Shown: positions 15,292-25,282 of the stretch, piece after piece
How positions within the stretch are numbered: the first letter of the stretch is position 1
Layout: every line of letters starts with the position of its first letter
From: Janthinobacterium silvisoli
GTDB lineage: Bacteria > Pseudomonadota > Gammaproteobacteria > Burkholderiales > Burkholderiaceae_D
Assembly (NCBI RefSeq): GCF_014200725.1
Contig: NZ_JACHCL010000001.1
Coordinates: 1,116,001-1,180,000 of the forward strand
Direction: 5' to 3'
DNA: 64,000 bases
The notes under the pieces: generated by a model
Seen by the model: the letters and a program-made list of their open reading frames with translations, nothing else
Databases searched by the model: none
What the model was told of the DNA's origin: nothing
Translations under genes and position numbers: made by a program

Positions 15292-18200
15292 TTAATGCGC
15301 ATCCTTAGAAAGCGTGACGGCAGGCGAAGCAGGCGCAGCTGGCTTCTCGTTTTTCGAGAAGAAACCGCGCACCAGCACGAAGAACACCGGCACGAAGAAG
15401 ATACCGAGGAAGGTTGCCGACAGCATCCCGCCCAGCACGCCGATACCGATGGCGTTCTGGCTACCCGAACCTGCACCGCTGGAAATTGCCAGTGGCAACA
15501 CGCCCAGACCGAAAGCGATCGAGGTCATCAGAATCGGACGCAGACGCAAACGCACCGCGTGCAAGGTGGCGTCCAGCAAGGACATCCCCGAATCCTGCAT
15601 TTCCTTGGCAAATTCAACGATCAGAATCGCATTCTTCGCCGACAGGCCGACCACGGTCAGCAAGCCAACCTGGAAGTAGACGTCGTTCGACAGGCCGAAC
15701 AGCGAGGTGCCGACAACGGCGCCGATCACGCCCAGCGGTACTACCAGCAGCACCGAGAATGGAATCGACCAGCTTTCATACAGCGCAGCCAGGCACAGGA
15801 ACACGATCAGCAGCGACAGCGCATACAGCTGCGGCGTTTGCGAACCGGATTCGCGCTCTTCCAGCGAGACGCCAGTCCAGCTGAAGCCGATGCCAGGCGG
15901 CAGTTGGGCGACCATTTTTTCCATCGCATCCATCGCGGCGCCGGTACTTTGGCCCGGTGCCGGCGTACCCAGGATTTCGACCGAGGACAAGCCGTTGTAG
16001 CGTTCCAGGCGTGGCGAAGCGTAGATCCACTTGCCGGTGGCAAAGGCCGAGAATGGCACCATGTCGCCAGTAGCATTGCGCACGAACCACTTGTTCAAGT
16101 CTTCCGGCTGCATGCGCGAATCAGGCTGACCCTGTATGTAGACCTTCTTCACACGGCCGCGGTCGAGGAAGTCGTTCACGTAAGCACTACCCCAGCCTAC
16201 GCTGAGCACGCGGTTGACATCGGCGATCTGCAAGCCCAAAGCGGTGGCCTTTTGCTGGTCGATATCGATCTTGTATTGCGGCGTATCTTCCTGGCCATTT
16301 GGACGCACGCCCACCATCACCGGGTTTTGTGCCGCCATGCCCAGCAACTGGTTACGCGCAGCGATCAGCGCATCGTGGCCCAGGCCTGCTTCATCTTGCA
16401 GCTGCAAGTCGAAACCGGTGGCGTTACCCAGTTCCAGCACGGCTGGCGGGGCAAACGTAAACACCAGCGCATCCTTGATCTGCAGCAGCTTGCCCATGGC
16501 GCGACCAGCCACGGCAGGCGACTTCAGGTTCTTGTCGGTACGCAGTTTCCAGTCTTTCAGGCGCACGAAGGCGATACCCGTGTTCTGGCCATTACCACCG
16601 AAGCTGAAGCCGGCTACGGAGAATACCGAAGCGACCGCATCTTTTTCATCGTTCAGGAAGTGGTTTTCCACTTGCTTGATCACGCCCAGGGTGCGTTCTT
16701 GCGTAGCACCGGTCGGCAACTGGATTTGCGTAAACAGAATGCCCTGGTCTTCTTCCGGCAGGAAGGAGGTTGGCAAGCGCAGGAAGACGAATACCAGGCC
16801 GGCCAACAGCAGTACATACAGCAGCATAGAACGGGCGCGGTGGTTGATCATGCTGCCAACCAGGCCTTGGTACTTGTTGCTGCTGCTTTCGAAACTACGG
16901 TTGAACCAGCCGAAGAAACCCGTGTTCGAGACGTGATGGCCTTTTTCTACCGGCTTGAGCAAGGTGGCGCACAACGCTGGCGTAAAGACCAGCGCGACGA
17001 TCACCGACAAGACCATCGACGACACAATCGTAATCGAGAACTGGCGGTAAATCACACCGGTCGAACCGCTGAAGAACGCCATCGGCACAAACACGGCCGA
17101 CAGCACCATGGCGATACCGACCAGCGCGCCCGTGATCTGCGTCATGGACTTGCGCGTCGCTTCCAGCGGCGACAATCCCTCTTCGCTCATCACCCGCTCG
17201 ACGTTTTCCACCACCACGATCGCATCGTCCACCAGCAAGCCGATCGCCAGCACCATAGCGAACATGGTCAGGGTGTTGATCGAATAACCAAACGCATTGA
17301 GGATACCGAAAGTACCGAGCAGCACCACGGGCACGGCCAGGGTCGGGATCAGGGTCGCGCGGAAATTCTGCAGGAACAGATACATCACCAGGAACACCAG
17401 CACGATCGCTTCGGCCAGGGTCTTGACGACTTCTTCGATCGACAGCTTGACGAAAGGCGTGGTATCGAATGCCACCTGGTAGCTCATGCCTTCAGGGAAT
17501 TGCTTGCCCAGCTCGCTCAGCATGGCCTTGGCGGCGTTAGCCGTATCGAGCGCATTGGCGCCGGTGGCCAGCTTGATCGCCACACCGGTTGCCGCATGGC
17601 CGTTGTAACGGGCCACGGTATTGTAGTTTTCGCGGCCCAGTTCCATACGCGCCACGTCCTTCAGGTACACCATCGCGCCGTCGGTCGTGGTTTTCAGCAA
17701 GATCGCGCCGAACTGTTCCACCGTTTGCAAACGGCTTTGCGCTGAAACGGTGGCATTGAGCTGCTGGCCCTTGACCGATGGCGTGCCACCGAGTTCACCG
17801 GCCGACACTTCCGTGTTTTGCGCCTGCACGGCCGTGATGACATCGCCAGGAGTCAGGTTGAAGCTTTGCAGCTTGGCCGGATCGAGCCAGATACGCATGG
17901 CGTACTGCGAACCGAACAAGGTCACGTCGCCCACACCCGGTACGCGGCTCAAAGGATCGACGACGTTGGCGGCCACATAGTCGCTCAAGTCAGTCTGGTC
18001 CATCTTGCCGTTTTCGGAAATGAAGCCGAACACCATCAAGAAGTTCTTGGTAGCTTTCGATACCACCAGACCCTGTTGCGTGACAGCGGCAGGCAGCAGT
18101 GGCGTCGCCAGCTGCAGCTTGTTCTGTACTTGCACCTGAGCAATATCAGGATTGGTGCTGTTGGTAAACGTCAGGGTGATGGTGATGCCACCGGTCGAGT

Positions 18201-18447
18201 CGCTCGACGACGCCATGTAGCGCAAGCCATCGATACCCTTCATCTTTTGTTCGATGACCTGGGTGACTGCATCTTCAACGGTCTTGGCAGAAGCGCCAGG
18301 GTAGGAGCCAGCGATGGAAATCGAAGGCGGCGCAATACTAGGGTATTGCGCGATCGGCAAGCCGAGGATCGACAGCACGCCGCCAAGCATGATGACGATC
18401 GCGACCACCCAGGCGAAAATCGGGCGGTCAATGAAAAAACGGGCCAT
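15292..18447 (-). CDS. acrB: RND multidrug efflux transporter (HAE1, AcrB/MexB type)
   Basis: A 1051-residue inner-membrane proton/drug antiporter. It starts [17 protein letters not shown], typical of HAE1 proteins, with twelve TM helices and two large periplasmic loops. Proton-relay residues are visible: the paired Asp in [15 protein letters not shown] of TM4 and Lys in [15 protein letters not shown] of TM10. Other conserved pieces are [17 protein letters not shown] and [15 protein letters not shown]. Length equals that of AcrB (~1049). It sits between membrane fusion and OMF genes, 15 and 1 bases apart, in one operon. Substrates cannot be read from sequence but hydrophobic antibiotics and solvents are typical. 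Confidence 0.97.
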   Translation of the reverse strand: MARFFIDRPIFAWVVAIVIMLGGVLSILGLPIAQYPSIAPPSISIAGSYPGASAKTVEDAVTQVIEQKMKGIDGLRYMASSSDSTGGITITLTFTNSTNPDIAQVQVQNKLQLATPLLPAAVTQQGLVVSKATKNFLMVFGFISENGKMDQTDLSDYVAANVVDPLSRVPGVGDVTLFGSQYAMRIWLDPAKLQSFNLTPGDVITAVQAQNTEVSAGELGGTPSVKGQQLNATVSAQSRLQTVEQFGAILLKTTTDGAMVYLKDVARMELGRENYNTVARYNGHAATGVAIKLATGANALDTANAAKAMLSELGKQFPEGMSYQVAFDTTPFVKLSIEEVVKTLAEAIVLVFLVMYLFLQNFRATLIPTLAVPVVLLGTFGILNAFGYSINTLTMFAMVLAIGLLVDDAIVVVENVERVMSEEGLSPLEATRKSMTQITGALVGIAMVLSAVFVPMAFFSGSTGVIYRQFSITIVSSMVLSVIVALVFTPALCATLLKPVEKGHHVSNTGFFGWFNRSFESSSNKYQGLVGSMINHRARSMLLYVLLLAGLVFVFLRLPTSFLPEEDQGILFTQIQLPTGATQERTLGVIKQVENHFLNDEKDAVASVFSVAGFSFGGNGQNTGIAFVRLKDWKLRTDKNLKSPAVAGRAMGKLLQIKDALVFTFAPPAVLELGNATGFDLQLQDEAGLGHDALIAARNQLLGMAAQNPVMVGVRPNGQEDTPQYKIDIDQQKATALGLQIADVNRVLSVGWGSAYVNDFLDRGRVKKVYIQGQPDSRMQPEDLNKWFVRNATGDMVPFSAFATGKWIYASPRLERYNGLSSVEILGTPAPGQSTGAAMDAMEKMVAQLPPGIGFSWTGVSLEERESGSQTPQLYALSLLIVFLCLAALYESWSIPFSVLLVVPLGVIGAVVGTSLFGLSNDVYFQVGLLTVVGLSAKNAILIVEFAKEMQDSGMSLLDATLHAVRLRLRPILMTSIAFGLGVLPLAISSGAGSGSQNAIGIGVLGGMLSATFLGIFFVPVFFVLVRGFFSKNEKPAAPASPAVTLSKDAH

Positions 18448-18462
18448 TAATATTCTCCTGAA

Positions 18463-19680
18463 TTAGTGGGCGCTGGCGGCCGAGGCGGCTGCCGATGCCG
18501 ATGCGGCTGCTCCAGGCGCGGCGGGAGCCTGGGCCGGCACGGCGACAGCAGGTGCGCCCGGCTTGATTTTTTGCAAGCCTTCGACGATCACGCGGTCGCC
18601 AGCAGCCAGGCCAGACGTCACCAGCCAGTTGTCGCCGACGGTGCCGCCGGTCACCAGCACGCGCTGCTCGACTTTGCCTTCCTTGTTCAGGATCATGGCG
18701 GTCGCTTCACCTTTTTGATTACGCGTCACGCCCACTTGTGGCACGGTGATGGCGCTGTCGTTGACGCCCGTTTCCAGCTGCGCACGCACGTACATGCCTG
18801 GCAGCAAATCGCCTTTTGGATTCGGGAACAGCGCGCGCAGCACCACGTTGCCGGTGGTCGGATCGACCGTCACGCCGGCAAACTGCAGCTTGCCCGGCTC
18901 GCTGTACTTGCTGCCGTCTGGCAACAGCAGGCTGACCTTGGCCTGGCCATCGCCGGCTTTCTTCAGGCTGCCGTCGGCCAATTGGCGCTTCAGGCGCAGC
19001 AAATCGGTGCTGGACTGGGTTACGTCGACATAGATCGGGTCGAGCTGCTGCACGGTGGTCAGGGCATTGGCCTGGCCAGCCGTGACCAGCGCGCCGGCCG
19101 TCACGGTCGAAGTGCTGGTGCGGCCGCTGATCGGCGCCGTCACAGTGCTGTATTTCAGGTTGATGTTGGCTGTTTCCAGCGCCGCCGTTGCCGACTCGAC
19201 GTCTGCCTTGGCTTGCTCGAAGGCAGCCACTGCATCGTCGTAATCCTGGCGGCTCACGCCTTCGATGGCGACCAGTTCCTTGTAGCGGGCCGCTTTCGGG
19301 CCAGCCGTCAGCAAGTTGGCCTTGGCTTTGGACAAGGCCGCCTTGGCCGAATTGTAGGATGCCTGGAAAGTAGCAGGATCGATCTGGTACAGGGCCGCGC
19401 CTGCTTTGACATCGCTGCCTTCGACAAACAAACGTTTTTGGATCAAGCCGCCCACTTGCGGACGCACATCGGCGACCTGGTAGGCATTGGTACGACCGGG
19501 CAAATCGACCGTCATCGGCAACGCGGCCGGATTAACAGTAAACACGACCACCTGCGGCGCTTGCTGCGCGTGCGGTGCTTCCTGTTTTTTACTGCAGCCG
19601 GCCATGATTACAGTGGCACACAGAACGGCAATAGCGCCGCTCGTACGCGGCGACGTCAAGGAAAAGGTTGGTTGCATCAT
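18463..19680 (-). CDS. acrA: RND membrane fusion protein (AcrA type lipoprotein)
   Basis: A 405-residue periplasmic adaptor. Lipobox CATVIMAGC gives Cys29. It has the HlyD-like barrel-sandwich layout: PGRTNAYQVADVRPQVGG, FVEGSDVKAGAALYQIDP, a coiled-coil hairpin (around 100-170), then NLKYSTVTAPISGRTS. The C-terminus is Ala-rich low complexity (AAPGAAASASAAASAASAH). First gene of the pump operon; the start at 19680 is preceded by GAAAGTCC with the promoter/operator about 70 bases further up. An internal ATG at the second codon is an alternative. Confidence 0.95.
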   Translation of the reverse strand: MMQPTFSLTSPRTSGAIAVLCATVIMAGCSKKQEAPHAQQAPQVVVFTVNPAALPMTVDLPGRTNAYQVADVRPQVGGLIQKRLFVEGSDVKAGAALYQIDPATFQASYNSAKAALSKAKANLLTAGPKAARYKELVAIEGVSRQDYDDAVAAFEQAKADVESATAALETANINLKYSTVTAPISGRTSTSTVTAGALVTAGQANALTTVQQLDPIYVDVTQSSTDLLRLKRQLADGSLKKAGDGQAKVSLLLPDGSKYSEPGKLQFAGVTVDPTTGNVVLRALFPNPKGDLLPGMYVRAQLETGVNDSAITVPQVGVTRNQKGEATAMILNKEGKVEQRVLVTGGTVGDNWLVTSGLAAGDRVIVEGLQKIKPGAPAVAVPAQAPAAPGAAASASAAASAASAH

Positions 19681-19745
19681 GGACTTTCTGAAAGAGAAGC
19701 AGGCTAGTGTCGTTAGAAATGGATAAATTTATTAACGCAGATCAA

Positions 19746-19774
19746 AGAATGAACGATCATTCTAAAATCGTCAA
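19746..19774 (-). promoter_or_regulatory. Promoter with overlapping TetR-type operator for the efflux operon
   Basis: On the minus strand TTGACG (-35, 19769-19774), a 17-base spacer and CATTCT (-10, 19746-19751) form a promoter 66 bases before the acrA ATG. A palindrome with perfect 7-bp arms AGAATGA / TCATTCT around ACGA (19746-19763) covers the -10 and part of the spacer. Binding there by the TetR protein of the same operon would block RNA polymerase (inference). Confidence 0.6.
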
Positions 19775-20098
19775 GGGTCGTTACAATTGATACATAGTAA
19801 CTTTTTATACGATTAAATTATCAAAGATGTAATATAAAGAGCAAAAGAACAGTACGGTCGCAGCAGCCGGATCAGACAACTGACAGGCGACGGCAAAAGG
19901 AGTGACGCGGAATAGTGGCTTGAATGAATACTGTAGCAGGGTAAGAGTTTCTTTGCAGAACGTGGTGATATGTGCGCAACACTAACGGCCGCCCCCCCCC
20001 CTTATTCGGCATAATTATTTACCAATGGTATCGAAAAGGCACTGTAGAACATGTGCGCTACTATGGTTGTCCGATGCGAGACCAGGCAGGGGCGCCAC
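19775..20098. other. Intergenic region upstream of the KaiC-like gene with a C10 tract
   Basis: About 320 bases with no credible gene. The left part is AT-rich (GTAACTTTTTATACGATTAA and following) and probably carries promoters for both directions. A run of ten cytosines occupies 19992-20001, about 100 bases before the ATG at 20099. No terminator or RNA gene was recognised. Confidence 0.6.
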
Positions 20099-21628
20099 AT
20101 GACCGCAATAGCACAGGACAGCACGCCACCACCGCAGGGCCAGGGGGCGCCAGCCTTGCCGGCGCTCCCCTTGTCGCCCTTGCTATCGACCGGCGTAGCG
20201 GGCCTCGATGCCGTGCTCACTGGCGGCCTGCTGGCCGAGCGCCTGTATCTGGTCGAAGGCATCCCCGGCACAGGCAAGACCACCCTGGGCCTGCAATTTT
20301 TGGCCGAAGGTACGCGTCTGGGCGAAGCCGTGCTATATATCGCACTGGCCGAGTCCGAACTGGAATTGCGCGCCGCCGCCCTCTCGCATGGCTGGAATCT
20401 GGCTGGTATCGCCATCGAGGAAATCTCGTCCAACGATGACATCCTCGATCCGGAACGCCAATACACGATTTTTCATCCGTCCGAGATCGAACTGGCCTCC
20501 ACCAACCAGCGCATCGTGGCAGCCATCGAAAAACACCAGCCTACACGGCTGGTACTCGATTCACTTTCGGAATTGCAGTTGCTGGCTGAAAGCCCGCTGC
20601 GCTACCGGCGCCAGGTGGTGGCACTTAAGCAATATCTGGCGAGCAAGCATTGCACCAGCATCCTGATCGATGACCGTTCTGCCTTCGATGATGGCTTGCA
20701 AGTGCGCAGCGTGGCCCATGGCGTGCTCTCGCTGGAATTGCACAATCAGGATTATGGCAATGACCGGCGCCGCCTGCGCGTGGTGAAATACCGCGGCGTG
20801 TCGTTTCGCGGCGGCGCGCACGATTACAAGATCGCCTACGGCGGCCTGGTGGTGTATCCGCGCCTGATGGCGGCCGATACCCGGCACGATAGCGGCCATC
20901 GCCACCTGCCCAGCGGTGTGCCCGAGCTCGACGACATGACGGGCGGCGGCCTGGAAGAAGGCATGAGCACCCTCATTTCCGGCCCGGCCGGCAGCGGCAA
21001 GTCCACCTTGGCGGCGCAATTCGTGCATGCGGCCACTGCGCGTGGTGAAACGTGCGCCATGTTCCTGTTCGAGGAAACGCGCAATAATCTGCTGAACCGG
21101 GCCGACAGCGTGGGCATGCGCCTGAACGAGGCCTTGTCCACCGGCTTGCTGAGCGCACAGCAAGTCGATCCGGCCGAACTGGCGCCGGGAGAGTTCGCCC
21201 ATGCCGTGGTCGAAGCCGCCGACCGGGGCGCCAAAATCATCGTCATCGATAGCCTGAATGGCTATATGCATGCGGTGCCCGATGAACGCTTCCAGAATAC
21301 CTATCTGCATGAACTACTTAACTATCTGAGCCAGCGCGGCGTGGCCACCCTGCTGGTCGGCGTGCAGCCTAATATACTGGGCACGACCTTGACTACCTCG
21401 TCCGACGCAAGTTATCTTGCCGACAACGTCATCATGCTGCGCTACTATGAAACGGAGGGCGAGGTGCGGCAAGCCATTTCGGTGTTCAAGAAACGCGCCA
21501 GTGCGCATGAACGCAGCATACGCCGCTTCGAAATTGATAGGCAAGGCATACGCATTGGTCCTGTGCTGGCCGGTTTTCACGGCATATTGTCGGGCCTGCC
21601 CACGGCTGGACAGACGCCATCGCCCTAG
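20099..21628 (+). CDS. KaiC-like double RecA-type ATPase
   Basis: A 509-residue protein with two tandem KaiC/RadA-type ATPase domains. Domain 1 has Walker A GIPGTGKTT (residues 54-62) and Walker B LVLDSLSEL; domain 2 has Walker A GPAGSGKST (near residue 295), a FLFEET acidic motif, and Walker B IIVIDSLNGY. These non-cyanobacterial KaiC homologues are not clock proteins in the strict sense; they are often paired with histidine kinases. Start: ATG 20099 has AGGGG upstream, whereas ATG 20051 in the same frame lacks a ribosome-binding site. The hybrid kinase gene begins 8 bases after its stop, so they form a two-gene operon. Confidence 0.9.
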   Translation: MTAIAQDSTPPPQGQGAPALPALPLSPLLSTGVAGLDAVLTGGLLAERLYLVEGIPGTGKTTLGLQFLAEGTRLGEAVLYIALAESELELRAAALSHGWNLAGIAIEEISSNDDILDPERQYTIFHPSEIELASTNQRIVAAIEKHQPTRLVLDSLSELQLLAESPLRYRRQVVALKQYLASKHCTSILIDDRSAFDDGLQVRSVAHGVLSLELHNQDYGNDRRRLRVVKYRGVSFRGGAHDYKIAYGGLVVYPRLMAADTRHDSGHRHLPSGVPELDDMTGGGLEEGMSTLISGPAGSGKSTLAAQFVHAATARGETCAMFLFEETRNNLLNRADSVGMRLNEALSTGLLSAQQVDPAELAPGEFAHAVVEAADRGAKIIVIDSLNGYMHAVPDERFQNTYLHELLNYLSQRGVATLLVGVQPNILGTTLTTSSDASYLADNVIMLRYYETEGEVRQAISVFKKRASAHERSIRRFEIDRQGIRIGPVLAGFHGILSGLPTAGQTPSP

Positions 21629-21636
21629 GGCAAGCC

Positions 21637-23154
21637 ATGGAAGAACGCATCCTGATCTACGCGCCGGCCGGCCAGGACGCCATTCTGGCCAGCCAGGTAT
21701 TGGCCAGCGGCGCGATGCACAGCCACGCCTGTCATTCAGCTGGCGAGCTGGCCGAACAACTGGCGCTGGGCGCAGGCGGCGTGCTGACGGTCGATGAAGC
21801 GCTGAATCGGGGCGCGTACCAGGTGCTCGATGAGTATGCGCACCAGCAAGCAGACTGGTCCGACCTGCCCATCATCCTGCTGACCCGCTCCGGGCAGGAT
21901 TCATTGCCGCTGCGCCAGGCGATTGCCACCCTGGGCAACCTGACCTTGCTGGAGCGCCCGGTACACGTGCTGACCCTGATCACCTCGGCGCACGCCATGC
22001 TGCGCGCGCGCCAGCGCCAGTACCAGGTACGCGAAGCGCAGCAGCGCAAAGACCAATTTCTCGCCAGCCTGGGCCACGAACTGCGCAATCCGCTGGCGCC
22101 CATCAAGAGCTCGGCAGCCTTGCTCGGCCATCTGTATCCGGACTCGGAACAGGTGGCCAAGGTGCGGGGCATGATCGAGCGCCAGGTGACGCACCTGACA
22201 CGGCTGGTGGATGACTTGCTCGACGTGGCGCGCATCAACACGGGCAAGATCGAATTGCAACGCAAGGATTTCACACTGGAACAGATGCTCGGCCATGTGC
22301 TGGAATTGTGCCAGCCAGCCGCCAGCGAGCAGCACATCGGCATCAGCCAGGACTTGCCACCGTACACCGTCATGCTGCACGCCGACTACGCGCGCGTGGT
22401 GCAGATCTTTGCCAACATCGTGACGAACGCGGTAAAATTTACGCCGCCAGGTGGGCATATCCATCTCGCTGCGCAGATGGAGGGCAAGCAATTGCTCGTC
22501 AGCATAGAAGATAACGGCATCGGCCTGGAGCCGGGCGCCATTGACCGTATCTTTTGCATGTTCGAACAAAGCCGCACTCTCGAAGGCCAGCTGACCAGCG
22601 GCCTGGGCATCGGCCTCAGCCTGTCGCGCCAGTTTGCCGAAATGCATGGCGGCACCGTCAACGTCACGAGCGACGGCCCCGGCCATGGCAGCCGCTTCCT
22701 GGTCACCTTGCCGGCCAGCAAGGCCGAAACAGCGGATGCCGCAGTGCCCGCCGTTTCATCGGGAGCGCCAGAGGCGCCAGCCGCACATGTGCTGGTGGTG
22801 GACGACAACCACGACGCAGCCGATTCACTGCTGGCGCTGTTCCATCTGGAAGGCTACGCCGCCAGCGCCGCCTACGATGGTGAACAGGCGCTGGCAGCCG
22901 TCGAGCAAACCTGGCCGCAACTGATCTTGATGGACCTGGGCATGCCAGGCATGGATGGGTATGCAGCAGCGCAACGCATACGCCAGCAGGCGCGCGGGCG
23001 CGACGTGCTGATGATCGCGCTCACCGGCTGGGGCCAGGAAGACGCCCGCCAGCGCACGGCACAAGCGGGATTCGACCATCATGTGACCAAGCCGGTCGAC
23101 TTTGACGCTATCGCCGCCCTGTTCCGCCGGCATCTGGCGGAAACCAGGGCATGA
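21637..23154 (+). CDS. Hybrid histidine kinase with C-terminal receiver
   Basis: A 505-residue cytosolic kinase. The N-terminal ~120 residues look like a degenerate receiver domain (no phospho-acceptor Asp triad seen). HisKA has the phospho-acceptor His147 in LGHELRNPLAPIKSS; HATPase_c has N box NIVTNAVKFT, G1 EDNGIGLE and G2 SGLGIGLSLSR; the C-terminal receiver has Asp433 in LMDLGMPGMDG and Lys in HVTKPVD. No transmembrane segment. It is co-transcribed with the KaiC-like ATPase, suggesting that nucleotide state or an unknown signal read by the ATPase feeds into phosphorylation (inference). Convergent with the gene at 23158, with a 3-base gap. Confidence 0.93.
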   Translation: MEERILIYAPAGQDAILASQVLASGAMHSHACHSAGELAEQLALGAGGVLTVDEALNRGAYQVLDEYAHQQADWSDLPIILLTRSGQDSLPLRQAIATLGNLTLLERPVHVLTLITSAHAMLRARQRQYQVREAQQRKDQFLASLGHELRNPLAPIKSSAALLGHLYPDSEQVAKVRGMIERQVTHLTRLVDDLLDVARINTGKIELQRKDFTLEQMLGHVLELCQPAASEQHIGISQDLPPYTVMLHADYARVVQIFANIVTNAVKFTPPGGHIHLAAQMEGKQLLVSIEDNGIGLEPGAIDRIFCMFEQSRTLEGQLTSGLGIGLSLSRQFAEMHGGTVNVTSDGPGHGSRFLVTLPASKAETADAAVPAVSSGAPEAPAAHVLVVDDNHDAADSLLALFHLEGYAASAAYDGEQALAAVEQTWPQLILMDLGMPGMDGYAAAQRIRQQARGRDVLMIALTGWGQEDARQRTAQAGFDHHVTKPVDFDAIAALFRRHLAETRA

Positions 23155-23157
23155 CGT

Positions 23158-25044
23158 TTATTTCCATTTGCCGCGCAATTCCTGCACGCGCTGCTGCAGC
23201 AATTCCGGCGTCGCCTCTTCCGGCGGCACGGGTACGCCCACGGCCAGCGACAGGCGCGAGCGCAAGCCTGCCTTGAAAGCCCGCTCAAACAAGTGACCAT
23301 TGCGGTGGCTCAATAAATGTCCCCACAAGCCGCGCAGCGCCAGCGGAATCACGGGCACTTTCGTGCGCGCCAGGATCTTGGCGATGCCGCCCTTGAACTC
23401 GCTGATCTGGCCCGTGCGCGTCAACTTGCCTTCCGGGAAGATGCAAACCAGCTCGCCCTCATGCAGCGCCTGCGCGATATCAATGAACGCTTTTTCCATC
23501 AGGAAAGGATCTTCCTTGGCTGGCGCGATCGGTATCGCCTTGGCGGTGCGGAAGATCCAGCCCAGCAATGGCGTCTTGAAAATCCGGTGATCCATCACGA
23601 AACGGATTGGGCGCGGGCTGGCCGCCATGATGACGATGGCATCCACATAACTGACATGGTTGCACACCAGCACGGCCGCACCTTCCGCAGGAATCCGTTG
23701 ACCATCGACCACTTTCACCCTGTGCACAGTTTGTATCAGTATCCACGACAGGAAGCGCATCAGGAATTCCGGCACCAGCGAGAAGATGTAGGCGGCCACC
23801 AGGGCATTCAGGATGGCGGTAATCAGGAACAATTGCGGTATCGTAAAACCTTTACCCAGCAGCACGATCGCCACGCCGGCCGCCGCCACCATGAACAGGG
23901 CATTCAAAATATTCATGCCGGCAATGGTGCGCGAAATGTGTTTTGGATCACAACGGGTCTGTATCAGCGCAAACAAGGGCACGATAAAAAAGCCGCCGAA
24001 CACGCCGATCATGACGATGTCGATCAGGATACGCGGCACGCCGGCCTGCGCGATAAAGCCCAGCGCATCGACCACTTGCGTATTCGCATAGGCATTGCTG
24101 GCGAAAAACAAATCGATACCAAACAGCGACAAGCCGATGGAGCCGAACGGCACCAGACCAATCTCGATCTTGTGGCCCGACAAGCGCTCGCACAACAGGG
24201 AACCGGCGCCGATGCCGACCGAAAACACGGTCAGCAGCAAGACGAACACACTATGGTCGCCATGCAAAAAGTCCTTTGAATACACGGGGAATTGCGCCAA
24301 GATCAGGGCGCCATAAAACCAGAACCAGGAGTTGCCCAGCATGGCCAGGAAGACGGGACGGTTCTTGCGTGAAAAACTCAGGTTACGGAACGATTCGGCA
24401 ACGAAATTGACGCTGATCTTCAGTTCCGGCTCGGGCGCAGGCGTGCGCGGCACGCGGTAGCTGGCGATCAGGCCCAGTACAGATACGATGATCGTTGCGC
24501 CAGCCACCAGCTCCACCCCCAGCGGTTTGTGCACGATCAATACGGCGCCCAGTATCTCGCCCAGCAAGATGCCGACAAAGGTGCCCATCTCGATCAGGCC
24601 ATTGCCGCCGACCAATTCCTCGGGTTTCAGTTGCTGCGGCAGATACGCATATTTGACGGGGCCGAACAGGGTCGAATGCACGCCCATGCCCACCACGGCC
24701 GCCACCAGCAGCCACAGGGTGTGCGTCATCCAGCCGGCGGCGGCCACCGCCATGATAGCCAGCTCCATCCATTTCACGAAACGCGCCAGGCCCGCTTTTT
24801 CAAACTTGTCGGCCAGCTGGCCCGCCGTGGCTGAAAACACGACGTAGGGCAAGATGAACAGGCCGGGGATCAGATTGGTGATGGTGGACGGGTCCAGCGT
24901 CGTCCAGCTCAGCGCATCGTAGGCGAGTATCACCATCAAGGCCGTCTTGAACAGATTGTCGTTGAAGGCGCCAAAGAACTGGGTCCAGAAAAATGGCCCG
25001 AAACGGCGCTGTGACAATAAGGAAAACTGGCTTTGCTGACTCAT
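23158..25044 (-). CDS. MFS transporter fused to 1-acyl-glycerol-3-phosphate acyltransferase (LplT-Aas-like)
   Basis: A 628-residue fusion. Residues 1 to ~420 form a 12-TM major facilitator domain (FFGAFNDNLFKTALMV, LADKFEKAGLARFVK) like the lysophospholipid flippase LplT. Residues ~430-628 are a PlsC acyltransferase domain with the HX4D motif NHVSYVD and FPEGKLTRTG. E. coli Aas/LplT re-acylates lysophosphatidylethanolamine after inward flipping; this protein would do the two steps in one chain, without the Aas acyl-ACP synthetase domain. ATG 25044 is preferred over the in-frame TTG at 25053. Monocistronic. Confidence 0.9.
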   Translation of the reverse strand: MSQQSQFSLLSQRRFGPFFWTQFFGAFNDNLFKTALMVILAYDALSWTTLDPSTITNLIPGLFILPYVVFSATAGQLADKFEKAGLARFVKWMELAIMAVAAAGWMTHTLWLLVAAVVGMGVHSTLFGPVKYAYLPQQLKPEELVGGNGLIEMGTFVGILLGEILGAVLIVHKPLGVELVAGATIIVSVLGLIASYRVPRTPAPEPELKISVNFVAESFRNLSFSRKNRPVFLAMLGNSWFWFYGALILAQFPVYSKDFLHGDHSVFVLLLTVFSVGIGAGSLLCERLSGHKIEIGLVPFGSIGLSLFGIDLFFASNAYANTQVVDALGFIAQAGVPRILIDIVMIGVFGGFFIVPLFALIQTRCDPKHISRTIAGMNILNALFMVAAAGVAIVLLGKGFTIPQLFLITAILNALVAAYIFSLVPEFLMRFLSWILIQTVHRVKVVDGQRIPAEGAAVLVCNHVSYVDAIVIMAASPRPIRFVMDHRIFKTPLLGWIFRTAKAIPIAPAKEDPFLMEKAFIDIAQALHEGELVCIFPEGKLTRTGQISEFKGGIAKILARTKVPVIPLALRGLWGHLLSHRNGHLFERAFKAGLRSRLSLAVGVPVPPEEATPELLQQRVQELRGKWK

Positions 25045-25282
25045 GGTAGGCAATGGGCGATGAAGGAATGGCTAAAATACAGCACTATCCTGCGCACGAC
25101 AATCTGAATGTCACTGGATTGCTTATCATCAATACACAATTCTGCGCGCCGCCCCATGCTGGCCACTACTCTGTCTGATGGCTATCTAGCGGCTTCGCCA
25201 TTGATTCCTCAGCCATAGTACAGAGTACCCCTACTTTCAGCGTGTCCTCCTGTCACGCCCGTACCGCGAGGAAATTCTATCC

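Noticed and set aside
15226-17745. Long plus-strand reading frame (839 codons) opposite the RND transporter gene
   Set aside because: Its translation is Gln/His/Arg-rich with no domain and mirrors the codon pattern of the real minus-strand gene, which has clear HAE1 motifs; a shadow caused by high GC.
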